64,000 nucleotides of DNA, taken from the NCBI RefSeq assembly GCF_030271255.1, contig NZ_JASJOM010000003.1, positions 124,001 to 188,000 on the forward strand, read 5' to 3'. The position numbers and the translations under genes are program-made. The DNA comes from Peribacillus folii (lineage in GTDB: Bacteria > Bacillota > Bacilli > Bacillales > DSM-1321). Of the stretch, positions 9,507-18,297 are shown in pieces (within the stretch, counting starts at the first letter, position 1; every line of letters starts with the position of its first letter). The notes beneath the pieces are model-generated. The model was not told the origin of the DNA, did no database searches, and was given only the letters and a program-made list of their open reading frames with translations.

Positions 9507-9704
9507 ATGAAACAAGTCATGAACCAAGCATTAAAGGCTAAAGAAGTTGAAAGACATAGAGCTGCAGTGTTAAGGATGGAAATGGACTATGAATTAGCAA
9601 CCCTTTTTGAAGCGATTGGTGAAGAGAATGATCAAATGCGGTCACAATGCAAACAAAGGCTTGAACGAATCCGGTTGGAATTGTTGAAGCTGAAAGCATT
9701 GTAG
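9507..9704 (+). CDS. ykzI: small YkzI-like protein
   Basis: 65 residues, highly charged and predicted helical (MKQVMNQALKAKEVERHR...), with no signal peptide or membrane segment. Start at ATG 9507 with GGGAG at 9492-9496; the ATG at 9498 abuts that site. The symbol rests on size and on position between yktB and suhB (yktC), where B. subtilis has ykzI. Function unknown. A terminator follows after about 80 bases. Confidence 0.65.
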   Translation: MKQVMNQALKAKEVERHRAAVLRMEMDYELATLFEAIGEENDQMRSQCKQRLERIRLELLKLKAL

Positions 9705-9786
9705 GAAGTTTGTCCGCAGAAATCATGAAGGGGAATGACTGAAGGAAAATGAATCAATTTCAATACATGGAATTTCATTATAGATG

Positions 9787-9828
9787 AACGGACACTTATT
9801 TTATTAAAAAAATAACGTGTCCGTTTTT
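9787..9828 (+). terminator. intrinsic terminator after the ykzI-like gene
   Basis: AACGGACACTTATTTT pairs with AAAATAACGTGTCCGTT (9787-9825, outer 9 bp perfect), then a run of T. Confidence 0.88.
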
Positions 9829-9977
9829 CATTCAATGTCCAAACTAGTTGTGTCGGAATACAGGAATACTCCAAATTGCAAGATGTTAAAAACTTGAAGG
9901 AGAGCCATATTTGCTTTAATCTTGATAAGAAGATCATTTTAATGTAGTTTCTGATCATAAAGGACGGGGATATTATA

Positions 9978-10781
9978 ATGGCATCGGTAAAAGAAATGGA
10001 TACATATGCGAAATTATGGATGAAGGAAGCGGGAGCGAGGCTAAGGGCGTCCTTCAATACCAAATTGGATATTGAAATGAAAACGAATCCTAATGATTTG
10101 GTTACGAATATGGATAAGGGGATAGAAAAGTTTTTTTGCGACAAGATTGGCGAAGTCTTCCCGGATCACCGGATATTTGGCGAAGAGGGAATGGGAAATG
10201 ATATTAAGGATCTAACGGGAACAGTATGGATCATCGACCCGATTGACGGAACATTGAACTTCATTCATCAACAGAGGGATTTTGCGATTTCCCTAGGGGT
10301 TTATGTGGATGGGGTCGGGACAATCGGCATGGTCTATGACGTGGTTAGCGATGAGTTATACCATGTGATCAAGGGTCAGGGAGCATTCATGGATGATCAA
10401 CGCCTTCCTTCACTTGAATCGGCAACGGTAAATCGATCCATTGTTTCGATTAATGCAAGCTGGGTGACGGAAAACCGCAGGATAGATCCGCGTCTTTTAG
10501 CACCGCTAGTCCGTGATGCACGAGGAACCCGCTCATATGGTTCTGCAGCATTGGAGCTTGCCTTCGTGGCTGCCGGAAGGATTGACGCGTATATTACGAT
10601 GAGGCTTATGCCATGGGATTTTGCCGGAGGCGTGTTACTTGTAGAAGAAGTGGGCGGAGAAGTAAGCAATATTAAAGGAGACAGCTTGGATTTTATAGGC
10701 GGCGATTCGCTTTTCGTTTCCAAGCCGGGACTGCACAAAGAAGTTTTCGAAAAATACCTATCAGGTAACCCCGATCTATGA
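9978..10781 (+). CDS. suhB: inositol monophosphatase family phosphatase
   Basis: 267 residues of the Mg2+-dependent, lithium-sensitive phosphatase fold (YktC/SuhB). GEE at 68-70, the metal-binding WIIDPIDGT at 84-92 and the C-terminal WDFAGG motif are all present, so it should be active on a phosphomonoester such as inositol-1-phosphate. The physiological substrate in Bacilli is not certain. Start ATG 9978 behind GGACGGGG. Single gene, with its own terminator, convergent with ylaF. Confidence 0.9.
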   Translation: MASVKEMDTYAKLWMKEAGARLRASFNTKLDIEMKTNPNDLVTNMDKGIEKFFCDKIGEVFPDHRIFGEEGMGNDIKDLTGTVWIIDPIDGTLNFIHQQRDFAISLGVYVDGVGTIGMVYDVVSDELYHVIKGQGAFMDDQRLPSLESATVNRSIVSINASWVTENRRIDPRLLAPLVRDARGTRSYGSAALELAFVAAGRIDAYITMRLMPWDFAGGVLLVEEVGGEVSNIKGDSLDFIGGDSLFVSKPGLHKEVFEKYLSGNPDL

Positions 10782-10814
10782 TGCAGGGGTGGATTTATCG
10801 AAATGATTAACAAA

Positions 10815-10845
10815 AAACTCGCTGTTTGCCAGCGAGTTTTTTTTA
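10815..10845. terminator. bidirectional terminator suhB / ylaF
   Basis: AAACTCGCTG (10815-10824) pairs with CAGCGAGTTT (10830-10839), loop of five, T-run to the right and A-run to the left. It lies between the converging genes. Confidence 0.9.
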
Positions 10846-11028
10846 TTATAATTTTCCTGCTTCGCGTAGTTTTTTCTTCTGAGTGAATCCATATCCCATC
10901 AATCCGCAAAGTACAACGATTGCAGCCAGTATACCAATCAAGCTTTTTTCAGCAATGAAGATGCCGATGGAGCCAATACTTGATGTTGCCAATATCGCTA
11001 ATATTAAGAAATTCCATTTAATATTCAT
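10846..11028 (-). CDS. ylaF: YlaF, DUF5325 small membrane protein
   Basis: 60 residues with two hydrophobic helices (about 5-25 and 30-50) and a basic tail ending KKKLREAGKL. Start ATG 11028 (MNIKWNF) behind AGGGGTG; the in-frame GTG three codons earlier lies inside that site. It lies divergently upstream of typA, exactly as ylaF does in B. subtilis, but ylaA-ylaE are absent between suhB and this gene. Function unknown. Confidence 0.8.
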   Translation of the reverse strand: MNIKWNFLILAILATSSIGSIGIFIAEKSLIGILAAIVVLCGLMGYGFTQKKKLREAGKL

Positions 11029-11070
11029 TAATATCACCCCTAATATATCTATTGTACATAATTTCTGTAT

Positions 11071-11097
11071 TTGTTTCTAGTATGTTTGTGATATAAT
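11071..11097 (+). promoter_or_regulatory. candidate extended -10 promoter of typA
   Basis: A perfect TATAAT at 11092-11097 preceded by TG at 11089-11090 (extended -10). A TTGTTT at 11071 has a short 15-base spacing. The start codon is 55 bases downstream. Confidence 0.6.
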
Positions 11098-11152
11098 ATG
11101 TAAGTTAATACTAGTGATACGTTATACACAAACTTTTTTAGGAGTGAATTTT

Positions 11153-13000
11153 TTGAAATTAAGAGAAAATATTCGTAATATAGCCATCATTGCCCACGTT
11201 GACCATGGTAAAACGACGTTAGTGGATCAGTTGCTTAAGCAATCTGGTACTTTCCGTGAGAACGAACATGTGGAAGAACGTGCGATGGACTCGAATGCGA
11301 TTGAAAAGGAACGCGGAATCACGATTCTCGCGAAAAATACAGCAGTACAATACCAAGATACAAGGATTAACATTTTGGATACTCCAGGCCATGCCGACTT
11401 TGGCGGTGAAGTGGAACGGATCATGAAAATGGTTGACGGTGTTCTGCTTGTTGTTGACGCTTATGAAGGTTGCATGCCGCAAACGCGTTTTGTGTTGAAA
11501 AAAGCCTTGGAACAAAAAATCACGCCAATCGTTGTCGTGAACAAAATCGATAAAGATTCTGCGCGTCCAGATGAAGTGGTCGATGAAGTAATCGACTTAT
11601 TCATCGAACTGGGAGCCGAAGAAGAACAATTGGAATTCCCTGTTGTCTTCACTTCTGGTATCGCTGGTACAGCAAGCATGGATTCAGATCCTGCCAAACA
11701 GGAAAAGGACATGACACCATTGTTCGAAACGATCGTTGAAACGATCCCTGCCCCAATTGATAACTCAGATGAACCGCTTCAATTCCAAGTGGCTTTACTT
11801 GACTATAATGATTATGTAGGCCGTATCGGTGTTGGCCGTGTTTTCCGCGGTAAAATGCATGTAGGTCAACAAGTTTCATTAATGAAACTTGATGGAAAGG
11901 TAAAACAATTCCGTGTAACGAAAATCTTTGGTTATATCGGCTTGAAGAAAGTTGAAATCCAAGAGGCCGTTGCTGGTGATTTGATTGCCGTTTCCGGTAT
12001 GGAAGACATTAACGTAGGGGAAACGGTTTGCCCTACTGAACATCCCGATGCCCTGCCGATCCTTCGTATTGATGAGCCGACTTTACAAATGACTTTCCTA
12101 GTGAATAACAGCCCATTTGCAGGACGCGAAGGTAAATTCGTTACGGCGCGTAAAATCGAAGAACGCTTGAGAAGCCAATTGCAGACGGATGTCAGCTTAA
12201 GAGTAGAAAACACTGATTCTCCTGATGTCTGGATCGTGTCAGGCCGTGGAGAGCTTCACCTTTCGATCCTGATTGAAAACATGAGACGTGAAGGATACGA
12301 GCTGCAGGTTTCCAAACCGGAAGTTATCGTTCGCTTGATTGATGGCGTGCGTTGTGAGCCGGTAGAACGCGTTCAAATCGATGTACCAGAAGAACACACA
12401 GGCTCGATCATGGAATCGATGGGAGCACGTAAAGGTGAATTGTTGGATATGATCAATAGCGGAAGCGGTCAAGTCCGTTTGCTGTTCACGATTCCAGCGC
12501 GCGGATTGATTGGCTACTCAACGGAGTTCTTAACAATCACTCGCGGTTACGGTATCATGAACCATTCGTTCGACAGCTACCAACCAATGGCACAGGGTCA
12601 AGTCGGCGGAAGACGTCAAGGCGTGCTTGTATCCATGGAATCAGGAAAGACTACCCAATATGGTATCATGCAAGTAGAGGACCGCGGTGTGATTTTCGTT
12701 GAGCCAGGTACGGATATTTATGAAGGCATGATCGTCGGGGAACATAACCGTGATAGCGATTTGACAGTCAATATCGTGAAAGCGAAACAAATGACGAATA
12801 TGCGTTCAGCGAATAAAGACCAAACTTCTTCCATGAAAAAACCAAGAATCATGTCTCTTGAAGAAGCGCTTGAATATTTAAACGATGATGAGTACTGCGA
12901 AGTGACTCCGGAGTCCATCCGCCTTCGTAAAAAGATTCTTGACAAAAATGAGCGTGAAAGAGCAGCTAAAAGGAAAAAAGTAGCCCTTGAAGAAAAATAA
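11153..13000 (+). CDS. typA: translational GTPase TypA/BipA
   Basis: 615-residue ribosome-associated GTPase of the elongation factor family, linked to large-subunit assembly and stress growth. The G1 box AHVDHGKT is at 14-21, G3 DTPGHADF near 75, and NKID is G4; domains resembling EF-G III and V follow ([19 protein letters not shown]). The start is TTG 11153 with AGGAGTG seven bases upstream, which aligns with the usual MKLR N-terminus. It heads a run with ylaH and a small gene. Confidence 0.97.
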   Translation: MKLRENIRNIAIIAHVDHGKTTLVDQLLKQSGTFRENEHVEERAMDSNAIEKERGITILAKNTAVQYQDTRINILDTPGHADFGGEVERIMKMVDGVLLVVDAYEGCMPQTRFVLKKALEQKITPIVVVNKIDKDSARPDEVVDEVIDLFIELGAEEEQLEFPVVFTSGIAGTASMDSDPAKQEKDMTPLFETIVETIPAPIDNSDEPLQFQVALLDYNDYVGRIGVGRVFRGKMHVGQQVSLMKLDGKVKQFRVTKIFGYIGLKKVEIQEAVAGDLIAVSGMEDINVGETVCPTEHPDALPILRIDEPTLQMTFLVNNSPFAGREGKFVTARKIEERLRSQLQTDVSLRVENTDSPDVWIVSGRGELHLSILIENMRREGYELQVSKPEVIVRLIDGVRCEPVERVQIDVPEEHTGSIMESMGARKGELLDMINSGSGQVRLLFTIPARGLIGYSTEFLTITRGYGIMNHSFDSYQPMAQGQVGGRRQGVLVSMESGKTTQYGIMQVEDRGVIFVEPGTDIYEGMIVGEHNRDSDLTVNIVKAKQMTNMRSANKDQTSSMKKPRIMSLEEALEYLNDDEYCEVTPESIRLRKKILDKNERERAAKRKKVALEEK

Positions 13001-13022
13001 ATAGCAAGAGGAGGAGTACAGA

Positions 13023-13331
13023 TTGGATATCCAAGAGCGCTTATCATTTTTTGCAGCATTGTACAAAGTGGACGAAAACCCTGAAGCGGGAATGTGGTAT
13101 TTATATTTAACGGTCTTTGGATTATGCATCCTTGTCTATCAGTTAGGATTTGCCAAAAAGTTACCTTTGCTAAAAAATGTGGTCATATATGCAGTAATGG
13201 CACTTGGATGTACCCTTCTTTCTTTCTTTGCTGTGTTTCTTCCAATGGGGGAAGCATTAGTCATCGCAGCATTTGTTCTGGGGATATATAGGATCCGCCT
13301 TCGCAACTCGAGGAAGGAAGAACGGGCATAA
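13023..13331 (+). CDS. ylaH: YlaH-like membrane protein
   Basis: 102 residues with about three membrane helices (25-42, 48-68 and 72-90) and a basic C-terminus. TTG start behind GAGGAGG. It follows typA by 22 bases, as in B. subtilis, so co-transcription is likely. Function unknown. Confidence 0.8.
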   Translation: MDIQERLSFFAALYKVDENPEAGMWYLYLTVFGLCILVYQLGFAKKLPLLKNVVIYAVMALGCTLLSFFAVFLPMGEALVIAAFVLGIYRIRLRNSRKEERA

Positions 13332-13332
13332 G

Positions 13333-13620
13333 ATGATGAAATCATTACAGGATGCTTTATACAATTGGCTGACGATCAAAGTTGTCTGTGATGCAAGGCC
13401 CGAGGATACCGCGGCCAGGGATACTGAATCGTTTTTCAAGCAGTTGTTGAAAGATGATCATCGAGTGGTCATTGATTCGGTTTCACGTGCAGAGCCTTTT
13501 TACTTCGTCGAGTATACCTTGGATGAAGAAACAAAAAAGCAACGTTTCCCGATCGAATTGATTGATATCATGTTAGATCAAATTCAACTGGAACCAGAAA
13601 AGTATAAAAATATCAAGTAA
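13333..13620 (+). CDS. conserved small soluble protein, unknown function
   Basis: 95 residues from the first ATG of an ATGATG pair one base after the ylaH stop, implying translational coupling since no strong ribosome binding site is near. Sequence is acidic with NWLTIKVV and FPIELIDIM segments and no membrane helix. I recognise no family with certainty. It ends the typA-ylaH unit at a terminator. Confidence 0.7.
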   Translation: MMKSLQDALYNWLTIKVVCDARPEDTAARDTESFFKQLLKDDHRVVIDSVSRAEPFYFVEYTLDEETKKQRFPIELIDIMLDQIQLEPEKYKNIK

Positions 13621-13624
13621 TGAT

Positions 13625-13660
13625 AAAAAGAACCGTGCGAAAACTCGTACGGTTCTTTTT
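13625..13660. terminator. bidirectional terminator
   Basis: AAAAAGAACCGTGCG (13625-13639) pairs with CGTACGGTTCTTTTT (13646-13660) through one G-T pair. It separates the typA unit from the opposing membrane-protein gene. Confidence 0.9.
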
Positions 13661-14090
13661 ATATGGCTTTTGGGAGGGAAAGTGCATAAAACAGGTGCAG
13701 GCAGGCCCATACACTGAAGGCGCTAATATCAGAAGGAAGGGGAGTCCCCGCCTTGGACCATGCCGATAATGGAAAGTATAGGAGAACCGCTGGCGTGATC
13801 GTCAGGAATGCAAGTACGTATTCATTCCGGCCCCTGAAGTCTTTAAACGGAATGATAATATGAGCGTAACTGTAAGTAATCGCTATCGAGAGAAGCAAAT
13901 GGAATAAGAACAGTGTTTTCTCGCCCCAGGGAAACGACCCGATTACGGGAAGGAAGTCCACCTCCAATAAAAGCGTGTATACTTTCATTCCAAAAAACAT
14001 TTCCACCAACTTCATTGCCAATCCAAGCATGATCCCATTGATGATACCAATCACCATGGTTTTATAAATGCCTTTACCTTTACCACTCAT
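13659..14090 (-). CDS. four-helix membrane protein, unknown function
   Basis: 143 residues with hydrophobic segments at about 12-34, 60-81, 90-109 and 121-140, and a basic N-terminus (MSGKGKGIYK), so it is an integral membrane protein. I recognise no family. Its start codon overlaps the end of ylaI by 11 bases, so the two are translated from one leftward mRNA. It is not part of the B. subtilis order I know here. Confidence 0.75.
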   Translation of the reverse strand: MSGKGKGIYKTMVIGIINGIMLGLAMKLVEMFFGMKVYTLLLEVDFLPVIGSFPWGEKTLFLFHLLLSIAITYSYAHIIIPFKDFRGRNEYVLAFLTITPAVLLYFPLSAWSKAGTPLPSDISAFSVWACLHLFYALSLPKAI

Positions 14091-14280
14091 CTTCTGTTTT
14101 GATCGTTCGGTAAAGCCTGAAGTTTCCCGTTGCTATCCGTTCATTCGTACGTTCTTCTATGCGTTGATTGCAAGCATTGCACATATAGGTATGTATAGGT
14201 CGGTTACGGAGCTTCTTTGCTTCTGGACTATCGTCAGGAATCGATTCAATTTTATCGCATATTACACATTTAACCTTCAT
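14080..14280 (-). CDS. ylaI: YlaI, small zinc-ribbon-like protein (DUF2197)
   Basis: 66 residues with two CxxC pairs (CVIC at 5-8, CNAC at 34-37), a likely zinc ribbon. Position between ylaH and ylaJ and length match YlaI. Function unknown. ATG 14280, with a GAGG-type site upstream. Confidence 0.85.
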   Translation of the reverse strand: MKVKCVICDKIESIPDDSPEAKKLRNRPIHTYMCNACNQRIEERTNERIATGNFRLYRTIKTEDEW

Positions 14281-14402
14281 ATTATTTGAACCTCACTTCA
14301 ATTTGAATATGCTCTTAAGTATACCAATATTTTAATGGTAAAACGAGGATAAAGTGCAGCGGTGACATGAACTTGAAAGGTTTTTTGAGTACAGCCATAA
14401 GC

Positions 14403-14426
14403 AAAAACCCGAAGTAGCACTTCGGG
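14403..14426 (-). terminator. terminator of ylaJ
   Basis: CCCGAAG (14408-14414) pairs with CTTCGGG (14420-14426). Read leftward, the stem is followed by TTTTTGC. Confidence 0.85.
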
Positions 14427-14436
14427 CCAGGGGGAA

Positions 14437-15036
14437 CTATTCCATATGGTGGTTGGATTGATCATTTTGCTCCTTATTCAGCTCTTCTCTTTCCTGATTA
14501 TCATCAAGCTTGTTCTTTTCCCTATCAATCGTTTTGGAGGGGGTCGGTTTCAATATATCACCCGGAACCTCAGGCATGACCCGGCTTGTGATGTCAGCCA
14601 GTTCATTTAGGATCCCTCTTACAGGTTTCCCATTTTTTATATCCTTCGCCACTTCCCGGATTCGTTCGTTTAAATCCGGATCAGCGACGATGATGGCACT
14701 TGCACCCTCAGGGTCATGCTTTAACGTTTCACCGACCGAATATTTAATCGACCCTACCTGGGAACGTTCAATATCCTGGTCAATATCTATCCCTACAATT
14801 GCATACTTGCCAAGAACGACTGCAGTGGCATCATTCACCTCAGGAATGGCTTTGGCCAAACCGGTAAGTCTTTTGGCCGTTTGCTGCCCGGTATCTCTGT
14901 CCGCCTCCTGGATGGTCGAGTTATTGACTTTCGTTATATGGTTTTTTTCATGATCTTCCGATGCTTGATCGTTATTATTCATTGAACAGCCCGCCATCAA
15001 TAGCATGGCAGTGAGTGATAATATAATCTTTTGCAA
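14437..15036 (-). CDS. ylaJ: YhcN/YlaJ family sporulation lipoprotein
   Basis: 199 residues. The signal peptide ends in the lipobox LMAGC (Cys16), so it should be lipid-anchored. The body has the YhcN/YlaJ domain (about 55-165) with AVVLGKYAIVGIDI, followed by a charged, low-complexity tail rich in N, E and Q. Family members are spore-associated lipoproteins made in the forespore. The start is TTG behind AAGGGGG. Confidence 0.85.
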   Translation of the reverse strand: MQKIILSLTAMLLMAGCSMNNNDQASEDHEKNHITKVNNSTIQEADRDTGQQTAKRLTGLAKAIPEVNDATAVVLGKYAIVGIDIDQDIERSQVGSIKYSVGETLKHDPEGASAIIVADPDLNERIREVAKDIKNGKPVRGILNELADITSRVMPEVPGDILKPTPSKTIDREKNKLDDNQEREELNKEQNDQSNHHME

Positions 15037-15302
15037 AGTATGGCCCCCTTAATGTATTTCATTAGTTACAGCCTGTCCACACCGACTATTTCTGATGCAT
15101 TTAAGCATGAAATTCAGCAGGCAATGTCATGTTCCATCTCAGGTGAAGGTATCTTTACAGGAAGTTTTCTTTATAGTCTGTAATTGTTCTTCTATCTTTA
15201 TGCAAAGGAACATATATTTTATCAACAGTCTCGTCCGCTACATAACTGCTGAGTGTAGTTAATGGTAAGGCATATCCTAAAGAGCAGGCAGGAGGCGTCA
15301 TA

Positions 15303-16634
15303 TTGGGAAAAAAAATCTATGTTCTAGATACGAATGTCCTATTGCAGGATCCGTATTCGATTTACTCATTTGAAGATAATGAAGTGGTCATTCCTGCAGT
15401 CGTCTTGGAGGAATTGGATTCGAAAAAAAGGTATATGGATGAAATCGGGAGGAATGCCAGACAAGTTTCAAAGCTGATCGATAGCTTCCGCGAAAAAGGG
15501 AAGCTTCATCTTAGCATCCCGCTTCATAATGGAGGGAGTTTAAGAATTGAACTCAATCACCGTTCATTCCATGAGCTTCAAGAAATCTTTGTGGAGAAGA
15601 CGAACGATAACAGAATATTGGCCGTTGCCAAAAACTTATCATTGGAAGAGGAAACGAAAGAAGATGGTAAAACCGTCATCCTTGTAAGCAAAGATACCCT
15701 TGTAAGGGTGAAAGCAGATGCGATCGGGCTTGAGGCAGAGGATTTCTTGAATGATCGCGTCGTTGAATTGGACCATATATATGCTGGGCATAAAGAAGTG
15801 TTCGTATCGATCGACAATCTGAATAAGTTTTACGAGAAAAGTTTTCTGCCGCTTCAGGAACTAACAAAAGATTCGTATTATCCCAACCAGTTCCTGCTAA
15901 TGAGGGACACGCTAGGGAGTTCGGCTTCCGCGATCGGCATAGTCGATGAGAACGCCAGGTTCGTAAAGAAATTGGTCTATGAAGGAGAGCATATTTGGGG
16001 AATCAAGCCAAGGAACGTGCAGCAGACAATGGCCCTTGATTTGTTGCTTCGGTCCGATATACAGCTGGTGACGCTGATCGGGAAGGCGGGGACAGGGAAG
16101 ACATTATTGGCATTGGCAACGGGCCTGATGCAGACGGAAGATTTATCCCAATATAAGAAACTTTTGGTTGCCAGGCCTATTGTGCCTGTCGGCAAAGATA
16201 TTGGATATCTGCCTGGGGAAAAAGAAGAGAAGCTCCGGCCTTGGATGCAGCCCATTTTTGATAATCTGCAGTATTTGTTCAACACGAAAAAACCCGGTGA
16301 ATTGGATGCCATTTTAGCAGGCATGAGTTCGATTGAAGTCGAGGCCCTGACGTATATAAGGGGGAGAAGCATTCCGGATCAATTCATCATTATCGACGAA
16401 GCGCAAAATTTAACGAAGCATGAGGTTAAGACAATATTGACGAGGGTAGGGGAAAGAAGCAAAATTGTGTTGATGGGGGATCCAGAGCAAATAGATCATC
16501 CTTATTTAGATGAATATAACAATGGCTTGACCTATGTGGTGGAAAAATTCAAGACGGAGCGCATTGCGGGACATGTAAAATTGATAAAAGGAGAAAGGTC
16601 CGGATTAGCCCAACTCGCCGCTACGTTATTATAA
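15303..16634 (+). CDS. phoH2: PhoH-family ATPase with N-terminal PIN domain
   Basis: 443 residues (YlaK type). Residues 1-145 form a PIN-like ribonuclease domain with acidic residues at Asp9, Glu37 and Asp102. The C-terminal half is a PhoH P-loop ATPase with Walker A GKAGTGKT at 260-267 and Walker B IIIDEAQN near 365. Family members combine RNA unwinding and cleavage. TTG start at 15303 behind CAGGAGGCG. Single gene, with its own terminator. Confidence 0.92.
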   Translation: MGKKIYVLDTNVLLQDPYSIYSFEDNEVVIPAVVLEELDSKKRYMDEIGRNARQVSKLIDSFREKGKLHLSIPLHNGGSLRIELNHRSFHELQEIFVEKTNDNRILAVAKNLSLEEETKEDGKTVILVSKDTLVRVKADAIGLEAEDFLNDRVVELDHIYAGHKEVFVSIDNLNKFYEKSFLPLQELTKDSYYPNQFLLMRDTLGSSASAIGIVDENARFVKKLVYEGEHIWGIKPRNVQQTMALDLLLRSDIQLVTLIGKAGTGKTLLALATGLMQTEDLSQYKKLLVARPIVPVGKDIGYLPGEKEEKLRPWMQPIFDNLQYLFNTKKPGELDAILAGMSSIEVEALTYIRGRSIPDQFIIIDEAQNLTKHEVKTILTRVGERSKIVLMGDPEQIDHPYLDEYNNGLTYVVEKFKTERIAGHVKLIKGERSGLAQLAATLL

Positions 16635-16635
16635 G

Positions 16636-16674
16636 GGAATCGGCAAGCGGGAATACCCCTTGCCGATTCCTTTT
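16636..16674. terminator. terminator phoH2 / ylaL
   Basis: GGAATCGGCAAG (16636-16647) pairs perfectly with CTTGCCGATTCC (16659-16670), then TTTT. Confidence 0.88.
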
Positions 16675-16697
16675 AAATATTTAAATCTCTATATTCC

Positions 16698-17210
16698 CTA
16701 TCTTAAGGTGAAGGACCGTACATTCTTGATTGGATCATCGAGGTTTGTCGCATCTCCAAAATAAATCTCCAAAGGACCGCCCTCGGCTACTTTAAGCGGT
16801 TTTCCATTCTTGGAAAAACCAAGGAAAAATTGCAGGGCCGCTTCAAGCGGGAATGTAAGTTCTTTATCAGCGGTTGTAACGATGACTTCCGTTACCCCGT
16901 TTTTAGGTTCGGCATTTTTTAAAAAAGGCTCGAAGGGGATGCCGAAAGTCCCTTCCATCAATCTTTGCTTCTCGAATTTTCGTTCCGTTTTCAATGTAGG
17001 AGGCATGGTTGCTCCTTCTTGTATTTCTTTTTGCCAATGCTTGGAAGCAGCGATCGTATACTCTTCCAATTCATTGGTTTCTTCTCTTTCAGCGTGGAAG
17101 TATGTATCGATTTCAATTTTACGGTCATCAAAAATCCAGACACCGGGATCTAGCGTAATAGGATATTTCACCTTTCCATTAATAAACACGATGGGTTCCA
17201 AATATCTCAT
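16698..17210 (-). CDS. ylaL: YlaL-like conserved protein
   Basis: About 170 residues, soluble, with DPGVWIFDDRKI near the N-terminus and PLEIYFGDA near the C-terminus. The symbol follows from position between phoH2 (ylaK) and ylaN and from length; I see no catalytic motif. The start is unsure: ATG 17210 is very close to GAAAGG, a GTG at 17225 has no visible site, and a TTG three codons downstream of the ATG has better spacing. Confidence 0.7.
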   Translation of the reverse strand: MRYLEPIVFINGKVKYPITLDPGVWIFDDRKIEIDTYFHAEREETNELEEYTIAASKHWQKEIQEGATMPPTLKTERKFEKQRLMEGTFGIPFEPFLKNAEPKNGVTEVIVTTADKELTFPLEAALQFFLGFSKNGKPLKVAEGGPLEIYFGDATNLDDPIKNVRSFTLR

Positions 17211-17423
17211 TCCTTTCTGTTGCACTTAAGTAATTATAATCAATTATAAATGAAATGTCACATCATCAAGGATGTCGGTTAAGATCGACGGCTGCCCATA
17301 GCTGACGCAGATGTGATTGTGGCAATCCAGCAGGAAATTGTTTGTCAATGTCCTTGCTTTTTCACAAAACTAAAGGTAGAATTTAAAGATAAGATATAAT
17401 CGCTCTGAGCGGGGGGATTTAAC

Positions 17424-17705
17424 ATGGCATCTGATATGCTTGTCAATCATCGAGAAAAAGCTTATGCTTTATTAAAAGCAGATGCTGACAAGATTCTAAA
17501 ACTGATAAAAGTTCAAATGGAGAATCTCACTATGCCTCAATGTCCTTTATATGAAGAGGTACTGGATACTCAAATGTTCGGTCTATCACGGGAAATCGAT
17601 TTTGCCGTACGATTGGGCTTAATAGAGGATACGGAGGGTAAATCCCTTTTGGAAACACTTGAACAGGAATTGTCAGCTTTACATGAAGCATCATTGAAAA
17701 AATAA
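17424..17705 (+). CDS. ylaN: YlaN/Fpa, Fur-associated iron protein (UPF0358)
   Basis: 93-residue helical protein with the conserved [19 protein letters not shown] core. In B. subtilis it is needed under iron limitation; work on YlaN/Fpa homologues indicates that it binds Fe(II) and Fur and relieves Fur repression. That role is taken from the family, not visible in the sequence. Start ATG 17424 behind AGCGGGGGG. A terminator follows immediately. Confidence 0.92.
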   Translation: MASDMLVNHREKAYALLKADADKILKLIKVQMENLTMPQCPLYEEVLDTQMFGLSREIDFAVRLGLIEDTEGKSLLETLEQELSALHEASLKK

Positions 17706-17720
17706 TAGATAAAACATACT

Positions 17721-17757
17721 AACTCAAACAAATCTCGATGATTGTTTGAGTTTTTTA
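17721..17757 (+). terminator. terminator of ylaN
   Basis: AACTCAAACA (17721-17730) pairs with TGTTTGAGTT (17743-17752), followed by a T-run. Confidence 0.88.
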
Positions 17758-18297
17758 TTTGTATACAACAATAGTCCATAGTGTTATACTATATTTAATA
17801 GTGACATACTAATTGGTGCGTTTAAAGCTCATATGGGGCTTTTTTTTACGGCCGTGAGAAATTATATCTAAGCATTCGTGTGCTATAAAATTTTCGAATG
17901 GCAGCTCTTGCGATATTTGACCAGGAAAAAAATCACGCCTAATTCCTTGTTTTTATATGCGAATATACATAATTTTTTATTTTTTTATTGTATTCAGTTT
18001 ATTTTAGTATTATGGTTATATTAATTGATTCTCATTCCAACTGCTTATTAAAGATAATATATTATAATAGCTTAATATTCTGTTACTAAATGCTAGGGGT
18101 TATTTATCATTTGTGATAAGATACGTGAAAATAAAATCTAAAAATATATCGAAATAATTACAATGACGATTATATAGGCATTATCTGATCGTTCTCCCCC
18201 ACATAGAGGGAATAACTTTGTGAATAAAAAGCGCTGTATCCATCACGCTTTTTTTCTATATATTCTATAAAAATACATATTGATTAGGGTGGTAGCA
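17758..18297 (+). other. AT-rich gap before pycA with two further terminators
   Basis: No gene. Two more intrinsic terminators are visible: 17824-17848 (AAAGCTC with GGGCTTT, then T8) and 18226-18256 (AAAAAGCG with CGCTTTTT, then T). Between them are TATAAT at 18063-18068, the inverted repeat TTATCA-TTTG-TGATAA at 18104-18119, and a CTCCCCC tract at 18194-18200. B. subtilis has ftsW at this place; no remnant of it is seen. The last terminator lies 42 bases before the pycA start, so it could be an attenuator or the end of a small RNA. Confidence 0.5.

Noticed and set aside
9632..10144. 170-codon minus-strand frame across the suhB start
   Set aside because: It overlaps a clear SuhB coding region and the upstream terminator, has no ribosome binding site, and shows no domain.
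18021..18039. Fur-box-like stretch with GATTCTCATT
   Set aside because: About 10 of 19 positions match the palindrome, too few to annotate. Kept only as a hint in the small-RNA finding.
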